From Cryptomeria japonica (lineage: Eukaryota; Streptophyta; Pinopsida; Cupressales; Cupressaceae), in NCBI RefSeq assembly GCF_030272615.1, contig NC_081405.1, positions 573,531,252-573,595,251 on the forward strand: 64,000 bases of DNA, written 5' to 3'. The position numbers and the translations under genes are program-made. How positions within the stretch are numbered: position 1 is the stretch's first letter; every line of letters starts with the position of its first letter. Positions 22,162 through 32,330 of the stretch are shown here, in pieces. Below the pieces are notes generated by a model, which ran no database searches, was not told where the DNA came from, and saw only the letters and a program-made list of their open reading frames with translations.

Positions 22162-22655
22162 TGGAAATTTCAACTTAAGTGTCTTCATCGATGCAGATTA
22201 GGTAGGGAACATTGATGATAGAAAGAGCACTAGTGGATGTTCATTCTTTCTTGGAGAAAGGATTGTGTCATGGAAAAGCAAGAAACATAATTGTATCTCT
22301 CAATCCATAGCTAAAGAAAAGTATTAGCTGCTACAATCAATTGTAAATAGGTAGTATGGATTAAGCGGATCTTGGAAGGTATCCAAGAAAAAGTGACTGA
22401 ACCGGTGGTGTTACACTATGACAACACAAGTGCCATTAACATATCAAAATACCTGATAATGCACTCTAAGACCAAACATATTGCAATAAAATATCATTAT
22501 CCTAGGGAACAGGTGTAGAACAAAGAAGTTAGACTGGAATATGTGCCAACCAAGGAATAGGTTGTAGACATATTCACCGAGCCACTACCTAAGGATACTT
22601 TTAACTATCTCAGAGGTAAGTTAGAGGTAATTCCACTGCATACTCTAAGGTAATT
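22162..22655 (+). pseudogene. copia-2 RNase H (broken)
   Basis: After a frame change the copia RNase H can be followed: a segment matching STSGCSFFLGERIVSWKSKK, then VVWIKRILEGI, LHYDNTSAINISK, MHSKTKHIAIKYHY and a TKE.VVDIFTEPLPKDTF end. Several TAG codons stand in for Gln. It ends before a non-coding stretch and the polypurine tract at 22977. Confidence 0.75.
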
Positions 22656-22976
22656 GAAGATCAGAATAACATCAATCCGGTATGATTTTCCTGAAAATTC
22701 TATGTATTTGGATTGATGATTATGGACTACTCCTATTAGGGGGAGTGGTCATTGTATCATGTGAAATAGGATGTCTAGACTACATCTTTGGCATTATTGT
22801 TAAAGAGAGAGTGAAGTCAAATGGAACATGAAGGGAGATGAAGTCAGAACTGACATGAATGGAAGCTAGTGAAAAGGGGAGCAAGATCTTTATTCAAGAT
22901 CAAACAAAGAAGTTGATCAATATAGAAGAAGTGACTATTTTCTAAAAGATAAGTTTGATGTGTTGCCATCAATTCC

Positions 22977-22988
22977 AAAGGGGAAGAA
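22977..22988 (+). other. copia-2 polypurine tract
   Basis: AAAGGGGAAGAA directly abuts the 3' LTR start TGTTGGCATAAC. Confidence 0.8.
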
Positions 22989-24485
22989 TGTTGGCATAAC
23001 TGATGTTGTTGGCACAACCAATTCATCAGATTAGTATTGTCATTGATGACTAACACTTACTGGTGAATATGGAAAAGCTCTTAGGGAAGTAAACCTTAGT
23101 TGTTTACTCATGGATGCAAATAGTATGGAGGATTTAGTTCTTCCAAAATATGCATTATTGACACACCTAAGGAGTATAAGTGATAGGAGACTAATCGGTT
23201 GAAGGATAATCAGAGTAGCTGACCAATCAATCAAGCATCTGATAGGTGTTGAGATGAGTTTCTTAAACTGACAGTTGAAATGATGATGTGGTCAGAAGAG
23301 GTGAATCAGATTGCAGTTTAATAGTCTTATACATGACTCGAACACTCTAGACAAATAGGTGTTCAATCTAATTGATGATCAGTGACTTGTGGTAAAAGGT
23401 GAAGACTTACACCAGTGAATCGGTGATATAGGTTGAAGCATGATACCCACCGGGAATCTCGAAGTAGTGACCAGTAAGCTGGATGTGATAACCAAAAGGT
23501 GAGTCAGTCATGATGAGATATCATCAAACAAATGGGTAGTGAAGTCTATAGCAGTTAACAACTAGTTAAGGTGAGATTTTTGTGGATTTTCCAATTCGCA
23601 TTAAAAATACAGAACTTGACCTAGAGGTTGGTGAAATTATGAGTTGCAAAGGAAGTTAAGGATGAGTCACCAATGAGATTGATGGAGAGCACACAAAGAG
23701 AGTGTGGGAAGATTTGGAAAGTTTTTAATTTCAAATCTACAGATTTTTTAATAAAGGTTTTTTGGTGAAAACAAAAAAGATTGATTGTAAAAATTGCAAA
23801 GTGCAATTCTAAGGAGAAGTGATCCAGCAAGGTGAGAAGAGTGGTGAAGATAGTGTGCAGAGATTAGATAGTGTGAAGAGAAGAGAAAAAGTGCAGAGAA
23901 AGTGTGATGTAGAGCACCGGTAGAGTGCAGAGCAAGTGTAACCGATGGACAAACCAAAGAGCTTTGGATCTGATTAAGCTAAGAGTAGCTATTACTATAG
24001 ATCATTCTCTCTGTTGTTTTCTAATAACTACAACATTAAAATATCTTAACGAGGTGGACTTAATAGGTCCCTTTGTAAAATCCCTTAACTGGGTGACATC
24101 TTAAATGATGATTCTAAGTCCTTTAATAAGGCTACCTCTAATAGGGTAAAGGTTCTTATATAGTTCTTAAAGAAAATCCCTTAACCGGGTGGCACCTAAC
24201 AATGTCTTTATAATTTCCTAACAGGGATGGCTCCTCACCGGGCGTACTCCAGAAGAGTGTAGATTTTATGAGTTTCTACTCATACCATGGTTTTCTCCTA
24301 TTTGGCTTTCCACGTAATAAATCTTGGTAGTCATGAGTATTTCATTCTTTGTGTGCATGTTTCTTATCAATGTTTCTTATTGATAAGTGATAAGTTTGAA
24401 TAGAACTTTTCATCAAGATTAACTCTATAAAAACCAATATAGTGTTGATTCACCAATCCCATCTTAGCACTTGTTGTGATCAATA
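22989..24485 (+). repeat. copia-2 3' LTR
   Basis: It starts TGTTGGCATAAC and ends GATCAATA. It aligns with 9016-10461 apart from scattered changes and an extra segment near 24100-24180. It is followed by ATCAC (24486-24490), the right target duplication, one base different from ATCAT. Confidence 0.8.
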
Positions 24486-24792
24486 ATCACTTGTAGGGGG
24501 CAAAGAAAGTAGAATTGAGAATAAGGATTGAGATTCGCATTTTGTGATCTAGTTGATTCTGAGAGTCTCAGATTGGATTTTATTTGTTTGATAGCCTACA
24601 TGTAACTGGTTAATTTTTTGATGTTCTTTGATCATTATATGATGATTGTGAGATGATTGCGGGAAGTTTTAAGGTATTAATATGATCTATTTATGTAATC
24701 TTTTTATGCTTTCTTATTTCTTTCGGTGTGTCTCTCTTGTTGCATAAGCCCATTGATTCTCTTTGAGGGTTTTACCAGTTGTGGATGCATTA
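24486..24792 (+). repeat. gypsy-1 3' LTR, right fragment, with copia-2 target duplication
   Basis: After ATCAC (24486-24490) the sequence TTGTAGGGGG resumes the gypsy-1 LTR exactly where it stopped at 9015, and follows the 5' LTR (6091-6386) to GCATTA. Then comes ATAAC, the right target duplication of gypsy-1, and LINE-A1 sequence. Confidence 0.85.
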
Positions 24793-24797
24793 ATAAC

Positions 24798-25960
24798 TCT
24801 CTCCCCTAACTTAAAAGATTTGAGCACCTTCAGTAAGAAACACTAGTTCAGCCTATCATAGGCCTTAGAAAGATCCAATTTCATCAAAAAACCCTTCTTC
24901 TTAGACACTTCCAAAGAGTGAATATTATCATGTACCATGATGATTGAATCAAAGAATTTCCTTCCTAGAACAAACCCATTCTATTGAGGAGAAATGGTTT
25001 TAGGAAAAAAAGTGAGCAGTCTCAATGTGAAAAATTTGGAAATGATCTTATAGAAGGAGTTGCACAAACTGATTGGTCTAAAGAGGTCCATTGAGTCAAC
25101 ACTCGACACTTTGTGGATAGCAACAAGGAAGGTTGCATTAAGATCCTTGAGGACATTCTTAGCTCCAAAGGATTCTTTGACCCCCTTAACAATATAAGAT
25201 CAAACAATATGCCAAAAATACTGGAAGAAGGACATTGGGAATCGATCAGGACCCAGGGATTTATTGCCTTCAAAAGAAGAGACAACCTTTTTCACCTTTG
25301 CAGCTGAAAGAAATTTATTCTGCTTCCTCTCGATCAATAAATGGAAAGCTTCAATAAGCTAATCTTGTGCAGGAAAATCCAAGTTATTGTCAGTTAAAAG
25401 AAGAGAGGAGAAAAAGTGTCTCACATCCTTTCTAATATCCTCCTCAACCAATATAGACCCATTTATAGAAAGGCGTGAGATTCTATTGGCTGCATTATCT
25501 TTTAAAGTAGTCATGTCAGAGAAAATTGTATTTTTATCATCATCCTTCAACCAAAGGGAACAAGATCTTTGCTTCTAGACTCCTCTTATTTGGAGATAAT
25601 ATCATGATATTTTGTTAAAATCTCATTCTCAGCATTGATGGAGACATCATTATAGCGGCCAACTTGGATCTTGGCTTGAATATCTTTTAGTTCTAGCTAG
25701 ATGACAGATTTGGTAGCGAAGATATCCCCAAAGACCTCCTTATTTTATTTCTTCACCATATCCTTAGCATGCCTCAGGTTTTTCGCAACCCTGTACATAG
25801 CAGTAGCATTCATTGAAATGTTCCACCATTCCTTAATGGCCTCTTCAAGACTAGCATGAGCAATGCACATTTTCTCAAACCTGAAAAAAAAATTTCTTCT
25901 TCTTGAGATAGGATCTGCCACAAAAGAAATAGAGAAATGATATTATCCAATGTGGGAAAG
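24798..25960 (-). pseudogene. LINE-A1 reverse transcriptase, N-terminal half, and linker
   Basis: Reading leftward, the RT begins with a GPDRFPMSFFQYFWHIV-type block (25150-25240), then VDSMDLFRPISLCNSFYKI (25040-25100), and MKLDLSKAYDRL near 24850-24885, where the Asp of the first catalytic motif is present. It continues into 5562 after removal of gypsy-1. The RT linker upstream, back to the endonuclease, is in several frames. Confidence 0.75.
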
Positions 25961-26600
25961 GGCAGCCAAAGAGCAATGGTAATGATTAAAAAAGTCATTT
26001 GATATAAGAGCTCTATCAAAGAATACCTAAATTAGATCAGCCAACTCATCTATTGGTCCATGTGAAGTTAGCTCCCATAAGATCCACATCATGCCAGGCT
26101 TGATTATCAATAAAATTCATAAGATCCATTCTTCTTTCAAGATGGGTCAATATTCCCCCAAATTTTTCACTATCCTTTAAGGGGTTGTTGAAATCTCCCA
26201 TTACAATCTGTCATTCTTTTCAATATTGAGCTCCAATAATCTCAAGCTTTTTCATAAACTTGCATCTCTCTTGTCTAGCATTTGGAGCATAAATATTAGA
26301 CAGTAGCCAAGAAGTAACATCTTTAATATGATGAAATCTAACAAAGGCCATGATATCTTCCAAACAAATAGGATCACCTTGGATGTGTTTAAGGTTCTAA
26401 AAGAGGATGATACCACCAGAGACACCCTTTGGGTTTCTCTCGAGAACACCACACTTTTTAAACACTTTAATTTCTCCACTTTTTCCTTAGACATTTTTGT
26501 TTTTTGGATCAAGACAATATCGGGTTTATGATCCCTAACTAAGTTCCTAAGAACAACTTGTTTGTGCAATCCATTTAGTCCCTGAATGTCCAAGATATGA
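25961..26600 (-). pseudogene. LINE-A1 apurinic-type endonuclease
   Basis: This is an AP-endonuclease-like domain, which nicks target DNA for LINE insertion. IQGLNGLHKQVVLRNLVRDH and KPDIVLIQKTKM (26475-26590) match the first EN strand and catalytic Glu region, with Lys in place of the usual Glu (LIQKTK for LLQETK). Further left, MGDFNNPL near 26190-26205 is the conserved GDFN motif. Frames shift between these. Confidence 0.75.
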
Positions 26601-27400
26601 TCTTCATTTTATTTTAAAAGAACAAACCTCATGGATGGTCAACTGGGTTCCAGATCCGTGATATTTTTATTAGCTTCCTGCTCCCTTAGCTAGCTCATAG
26701 ATTTCCTTCTTGAAGTTGTAGATACAAAGCCAACATCAACTTTAGATCTATTCCTAGTTTTGACAAGGGTTGTTTGGGGAGTAGATTTTGAACCTTTTTT
26801 CCCCCCTTTTTCTTATCCACACCATCAATAAAAGGGATATCTTCATCTAGGCTTCACTGAGATGTCACCTCCTTTCTAGATGATTTACCTTTTCCTTCTT
26901 TATCAACCCATTTAGAGTTGATCTTGGAGATTGAGGTTGTGGGTGAAGATGTAGGCGGCTAGGTGGATTTGACAAATCCCTCTAACTTTTGGGTATCAGA
27001 AATATCTCTCAGAATGTTCCATGATTGGGAAACTTCAAAGTTGGATACCATGCCTTCGCTACTGAAATCCTTATTGACAAAGTTAGAATCCTCCTCCTCA
27101 TTTGTTTGCAAAACAACTTGAATTTCTCCTTCCTCCAGATCTTGGATATTTTTATCATTCTAGTTTGTGTTCAATGCAACCTCCTCCTTTTGCATTCTTT
27201 TATCCCCTTCTTTTTCTTCTTTCTTTGAATCCTCTGGATCTCCCATACACTCATTTCCCTTCCGCTCCCTAGAGTCAGGCCTGACATCATTCTAAGGGTT
27301 TTTGATATCATTATCTGAGCTCACATTTTTATTTGGATTCTTAACCTTCAATTGCATCTTTTTCTTCTTTTTAGATTTCTCCTTCTCAACATGAAAGGGG
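26601..27400 (-). pseudogene. LINE-A1 ORF1 C-terminal part
   Basis: A lysine- and glutamate-rich frame runs leftward from 27400 with stops: EKEKSKKKKK, then DPEDSKKEEKEGDKRMQKEE, EEEDSNFVNKDF and KINSKWVDKEGKGKSS. Charged, low-complexity C-termini are usual for LINE ORF1 proteins. No zinc knuckle is visible here and the N-terminal part is missing. Confidence 0.5.
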
Positions 27401-27409
27401 GATTCTTAA

Positions 27410-29090
27410 TGGTCCCAGTCTCTTTGGCTTAAAGTTGTGGATAGAAATACCAGGCTTTTCCATATGATTGCTATGAAACACAAGGCTGCTAATAGGATTT
27501 TTAAATTGAGGATTGGTGGATCTGATACAAGCAAGGATGATAAGATTAGGAATGAAGCCAGGAACTTTTTCAATTCTCTTCTCTCTGTAGATAATCGACT
27601 GGATGATCATTCTTAGAGGGCCCTAATGGAGGCCATTCCTTCCCTCTTTAATAAAGATTAGAACAATGTCCTAGTTGCCATTCCTTTTGAAGTGGAAGTT
27701 AAGAAAGTGGTGTTCTCCTTTGCTATCAATAAAGCCTCAGGACCTGATGGGTTTCCATTGTTCTTCTTTCAAACCTTTTGGTGTATTATCAAAAAGGATC
27801 TGGTTAACAAAGTGCAAGAATTTTGTAGGGCTAGGTTTATCTTAAAGGAACTCAATGCCACTTTTCTAGTTTTGATTCCCAAATGTCCAAGGGCTGACTC
27901 AATGGATTAATTTAGACCAATCATTTTGTGTAATTCCTTCTATAATATTATCTCAAAGGTGGTTACTAGCATATTGCTCATGATTCGTCCTTCCATTATC
28001 TCACCCCAACAGAGTGGCTTTGTGCCTAGTAGAGAAATCCTAGACTCTATCATCACTATTCATGAAAATATTCACTCACTGGTGGAATCAAAGAAATAGA
28101 GCTTCTTGATGAAATTGGATTTGTCTAAGGCCTATGATCGGGTGGAATGGGGGCTTTTGGACAAGGTGCTTAGAGATTTTATTTTTTGTGAACAATTTAT
28201 TTAGCTAGTTGGCCAACTCAATTCGACACCATCATTCTCTGTCATCATGAATGGTGTTCCCTCCCATTTCTTTAAATCTTCTAGGGGCATCAGGCAAGGG
28301 GAACCCATCTTCCCTATTCTCTTCATTATTTTGGCTGAATGTTTGGGCAAAAATATAAGCAAACTTGTTTCAGAGGGTCTTTTATTGGGAGTTTCTCCCT
28401 CTTCTAGATTCAAGGCCTATTCTCACCAGTAATTTGTTGATGATACCATTTTAATGGGTACTTCATTGTTCAGAGAAGCAACTAACATGGAGATCCTTCT
28501 CAATACATATAGTGTTGCTTCAGGTCAATCGATTAACTAAGAGAAAAGCTCTTTATTCTTCTTCAATGCTCCAAAGGATAGACAAACCAAGATGGCCCAT
28601 ATCTTGGGATGCCAAATTGGCCAACCTCCTTCTATTTACTTGGGTCTCCCCTTGGGTACGAAACCTATGGATATTTTTTGGAATAGTCTTGTTGATAGAT
28701 TCAGTAGGAAGTTGGCTGGGTGGAAAGGTACCCTTCTTAGACAAGCAGGTTAAATCCATCTATTAAAATCCTATCTCCAAAGTCTTCTAGTTTATGCCTT
28801 AAGTCTCTTCAAAATACCTGGTAAATTTACAGATGCAATTGATAAAATTCAGAATTCTTTCCTATGGTCTGGGGTTGAGGATAAGAAGAGAGTTGCCCTC
28901 ATTGCTTGGTATGAAGTTTGCAAACTGAAGAAGGTGGGAGGGCTTGACCTGATAAATATTAAAACCTTGAATAAAACCCTCCTGGCCAAACAAATATGAA
29001 GAATCTATCAGGAAACAAGGGAACAAAATGAAATTTGGAAGGCTAAACACTTATGTTTGAATCCTACCATGGAAGATTTCCTTGCCTCGA
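27410..29090 (+). pseudogene. LINE-A2 reverse transcriptase
   Basis: One frame holds from about 27410 to 29090 with several stops. Landmarks are KHKAANRIFKLRIGG in the linker, ASGPDGFPLFFFQTFW (27737-27784), MKLDLSKAYDRVEW (about 28109-28150), SSRGIRQGEPIFPILF (28277-28324) and the catalytic FVDDTILMG near 28435-28460. The thumb follows with SIYLGLPLGTKPMD and FLWSGVEDKKRVALIAWYEV. The catalytic Asp residues are all present, so only stops and a later frameshift disable it. Confidence 0.85.
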
Positions 29091-29880
29091 TCAGATCCCG
29101 ATTGGCTCTACCATATGAAACAATGTTCCTCATGCAAAAGGAATTGTGAGTCTGGGAAAAGTGTGGGCCATTGGTAATGGTAGAAAGGTTGATTTATGGG
29201 ATGATGCCTAGATTGGAGGTGCTCCTCTCAATGATCATTGTGTTCCTTAGGTGATCATCCAAGCTTGCAAGAACAAGTTTGGTGTCAAAGTTGCTAACTA
29301 ATGGAGAGATCAAAAGTGGGTGGAGTTGAGAACTATATATCCCAACTTAAAGCATGTTAATATGAAACTCAAACAGGTTGTCATTAATCCAAGAAGGAAG
29401 GACCACCTAGTGTGGAGAGGAACCCCTTGAGGGATTTATTCGGTGGCTTCTTCTATCCTTATGCTGGCTGGGGAAAATCTTGGTGTATAGGTTTGACTCC
29501 TAAAATAAATAAAAAATATGGATTCTTCTACAAAATAAAATTCTAACCATAGATAACCCAAGAAAGAGGGGATTATGTATGCCCAACAAATTCTACTTAT
29601 TCGTTAATGATGAAGAATCTATGAACCATATTTTTATTCACTGTCCTTTTTTCCAACCTATTTGGTCAATGCTTTTTCATCTATGGGGTTTAAATTGGGT
29701 GTTTCCTAAGGAGATTCAAGACAGTTTCAGGAGCTGGTCTTGTAGAACAAAAAATATGACTATCAGGAAACTATGAGATTTTTCTTTTCCATATATCCTA
29801 TGGGGTATTTGGAAAGAAAAGAATAACAAAATTTTTAGGAATGCAATTAACTCCCTTGAAGTGGTGTGGGCTAAGATAAA
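29091..29880 (+). pseudogene. LINE-A2 zinc-binding (zf-RVT) region
   Basis: After a frameshift near 29090 the segment reads NGRKVDLWDDA and WVELRTIYPNLKHVNMKLKQ. Then 29579-29860 gives MNHIFIHCPFFQPIWSMLFH and ILWGIWKEKNNKIFRNAI. The His and Cys of HIFIHC fit the zinc region of plant LINEs. Confidence 0.7.
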
Positions 29881-30490
29881 ACACAATCTTGTTGAGAATT
29901 TAATGGCTATTGGATCTCATTATTGCAACAGTAAGGAAGAGTATGAAGTTTTAAGGAGCTGGAATATCCTAGCCTCTATGGATAATAATACCAACCAACT
30001 CAACAATAGGATGTGTTTCTGGTCTTGTTCTCCTAATAATTGGATTAAAGCTAACTTCGATGGGGCTATTAAAGGGAACCCAGGGCCAGCTAGTTGAGGT
30101 GGAGTTATCTGGAATAGTATTGGCTTTTGCATGGGGGCAGTTGCCTTCCCCTTGGGGAAGAAAAATAATCACTTGGTTGAATCCATGGGCCCCCTCCAAG
30201 CCATAAAATTAGTGCATCAAATAGGAGCCAAAAATATATGGCTAGAGGGGGACTAATAATATAATAAATTGCCTTCTTGGTAAGAAACAACCAAGGAGTT
30301 TCTTGAGGGATTCTCGCAATATCACATTTCTCATGATTATAGAGAGTCCACCTAGAGTGTTCATTGTGATACTAATGAGGCAGTATGGAGTGGGTAGATA
30401 AAGATTTGGTATGGGGAAGGGGAGCTCCCTCAAGTGGCACATGAAATTTTAAATTATGAAAGATATCATGGAAAATAAGGTAGGATTTGA
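29881..30490 (+). pseudogene. LINE-A2 RNase H
   Basis: NWIKANFDGAIKGNPGPAS (30038-30094) holds the first catalytic Asp, NNHLVESMGPLQAIK (30166-30210) the Glu, and NIWLEGD (about 30232-30252) the next Asp. The C-terminus, after a frameshift, reads EILNYERYHGK near 30440-30472 and parallels the LINE-A1 end. Stops lie at 30095 and after LEGD. Confidence 0.8.
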
Positions 30491-30569
30491 TATCATTTCT
30501 TGATATGGTAGGGGTGGTTGTGGCATCATGAAACAGTTTTGTAATTAACCGAGAAGGAGGTACACCATT

Positions 30570-32330
30570 AATTTCCATAGCATCTTGCATTCTTTGTGGG
30601 TTATTCATTCCATTTGGAATAGAATCTTGACAAATATCTATTTGTTTCAGGAGGCTTCTTCTTTGTTTCTTAAAAAAATAAAGTTTGCAGAGAAGATCGA
30701 TATTTGCTGGAATTTACATTCTATTAATACTAATAAGAAGATGGGAGAAATCGTAAGTGGATGGAGGCTACAAAAATTGATAAATGGTTAGACCATCCCC
30801 AAGAAGGGCACCCTAACCATTGGTAGCAGGAAAATTATGGTTAATGAGACCATGATTGCAAAGGCTAATGGTCTACTGATGGATGGAATCAAATTCTACA
30901 GGGAAAGGAAGCTGTCGGAAGCTGCTATGAAGAAATTCCCCAAGGACAAGGTGGAGAAAGAAAAAATAGTCAAGGGAAGCCACACATGCTACTCCCCTAA
31001 GGTAATCAAGTTGCTCTGGAAATGGATTTTGTTTGTTGTCATGGAAATCATAACTTTAGATGGTAGATATACCAGAGTTTATAGCTACCATTTTTTTATT
31101 CTCAATCATTTTTGGCACAAGGAGAAAATTTCCCTTCCCTACTACTTGTTTTGTGCCCTAAATGTCATAATTATGGATTCTATCTCTAATCTCAAGATTA
31201 ACCCTACTTTACATGAGGGTCTTATGGTGGTCCTATACAACCATATCAAGAACACCATTGTTCAATAGGCTATATCTGAGGTATATAAGTTAGATGATAA
31301 TTTGGGTGATTCAGATGATGATGATTATGAAGGATATAAGACAAAGGCAAAAGTCAAGGTGGACCCCCATAACACCAAGTCGACCAAGCATAAAAGGAAA
31401 ACCAATCAAGAGGAACAGGGTAAAGGGTCAATGAGTCAAAAAAAGAAGGGGGAGCACGATGACAGTTGGTATGAGGAAGAGGAGGAGAGTGAAGATGAAA
31501 TAGAGACAAACAGTGAGGAGCTTCAAATTATCTCAAGCTAGAAGAAAAAGGGGAAGATGCTAAGAGGTGAGGAGTTGGAAGCCAAGAACTATTTGCCCCT
31601 TCCAACCGAGTCCAAGGATCAGAGTAAGGGCTTGGCTAAGGAGATTACCGCCAACAAGGAAATTAAGATAGCCAAGTGGAAGGAGATGGGTCTTGAGGTG
31701 AACTTGGACTTGTGGGAGATGAGACTCAGGATGGCTCCCCTTTGGACTTTGACCTCTATATAAAAAATGGAATGGACTACTTCAATAAGGTCTTCTTTTT
31801 GGTTTAGAAGGAAATTAAAAACATAGAAGACAAAAAGGTCTAGGAAGCTAGCAAACTTGAAGCTTTGGAAGCTATTGGCACCAGCAAATTAAGTTCTCTA
31901 CATGTATGCTTAAGTGAGCTAACTAAAGCTATCAACAATGCAGAGGAAACTATAAATGCCCGATGCAATAGCTTTAAAACCCTAGAAGATAGAGCAGGGG
32001 CAAATGAAAAGAAGATGGAAGGGATTGAGAAGACCCTGAAAAGATTAGGGAGAAAAGTTACAAGATTTTAAAGACCGCTTCTAATAGTATCAAGGTCCTT
32101 ATTAGAAAACTCAAACAAGTCCAGGGGGATATGGCCCTTGGGGACACTACTGAAGAGAAGGATGGAACCCCTAAAGATAAGGAAGATGGTCCCAAAAAAA
32201 GAACAAGTACTAGAAAGAAGAAAAACCAAAGTAGGTAAATTAAAGATATCAAGAGGACTGTTGTGACAATGGAGCAATTGAAGTTGGAACCTATTGAACT
32301 GCAAAAGAACTTCACCTATCCTTGGTTGTT
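30570..32330 (+). pseudogene. LINE-A2 downstream ORF (unnamed conserved protein, broken)
   Basis: This is the counterpart of the LINE-A1 downstream ORF. 30837-31268 gives a 143-residue open stretch with CYSPKVIKLLWKWILFVVME, ITLDGRYTRVY, NHFWHKEKISLPYYLFCALN and HEGLMVVLYNH. Each of these aligns with LINE-A1 blocks at 2390-2690. An acidic and lysine-rich part (31302-31541), a spacer (31557-31763) and a coiled-coil-like part (31865-32071 and on) follow in the same order. The function is unknown. Conservation of order and residues in two copies argues that it was once a protein. Confidence 0.65.

Larger units (their letters stand above)
9016..24485 (+). mobile_element. copia-2: Ty1/copia-type LTR retrotransposon (contains gypsy-2)
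   Basis: The element has long LTRs (1446 and 1497 bp), an initiator-Met primer-binding site (10464-10475), gag, protease, integrase, RT and RNase H in copia order, and a polypurine tract (22977-22988). It sits inside the 3' LTR of gypsy-1, with ATCAT on the left (9011-9015) and ATCAC on the right (24486-24490). The long LTRs and domain order suit the SIRE/Maximus or Tork-like plant lineages; the lineage is not assigned. It is inactive through stops, a frameshift in integrase and the gypsy-2 insertion at 12514. Confidence 0.85.
5563..24792 (+). mobile_element. gypsy-1: non-autonomous Ty3/gypsy-type LTR element, host of two nested insertions
   Basis: The element has a 5' LTR (5563-6386), an initiator-Met-type primer-binding site (6389-6400), a gag and protease region (6560-8018), a short 3' coding tail, and a 3' LTR split into 8494-9015 and 24491-24792. 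Without the nested copia-2 and gypsy-2 it would be under 4 kb. There is no trace of RT, RNase H or integrase, so it resembles gag-only LTR elements that depend on enzymes from relatives. Both LTRs carry TATAAATA. The ATAAC duplication on both sides supports a genuine single insertion into LINE-A1. Confidence 0.85.
24793..27400 (-). mobile_element. LINE-A1, 5' part
   Basis: This is the upstream part of LINE-A1 on the minus strand, holding the end of ORF1, the endonuclease and the first half of RT. It starts within ORF1 near 27400, so the element is 5' truncated or is cut by the head-to-head LINE-A2, which begins at about 27405. The left end at 24793 is the gypsy-1 target duplication. Confidence 0.8.
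27405..32330 (+). mobile_element. LINE-A2 (5'-truncated, head-to-head with LINE-A1)
   Basis: This is a plus-strand copy of the LINE-A family, beginning in the linker between endonuclease and RT and running through RT, zinc region, RNase H and the extra downstream ORF. It abuts LINE-A1 at about 27400, so the two form an inverted pair. It stops near 32327, short of the hydrophobic tail seen in LINE-A1, and passes into AT-rich DNA without a clear poly-A. Confidence 0.8.

Noticed and set aside
9016-24485. An env-like gene in copia-2, as in some long-LTR copia elements
   Set aside because: Between RNase H (22655) and the polypurine tract (22977) there is no room and no open frame.
30372-30608. 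Minus-strand open frame of 78 codons in LINE-A2
   Set aside because: It overlaps the RNase H end readable on the plus strand, and LINE-A1 does not conserve it.
24793-32330. LINE-A1/A2 as one LINE inverted by twin priming
   Set aside because: Both halves contain RT to 3' end, so there are two copies, not one element with an inverted 5' piece.
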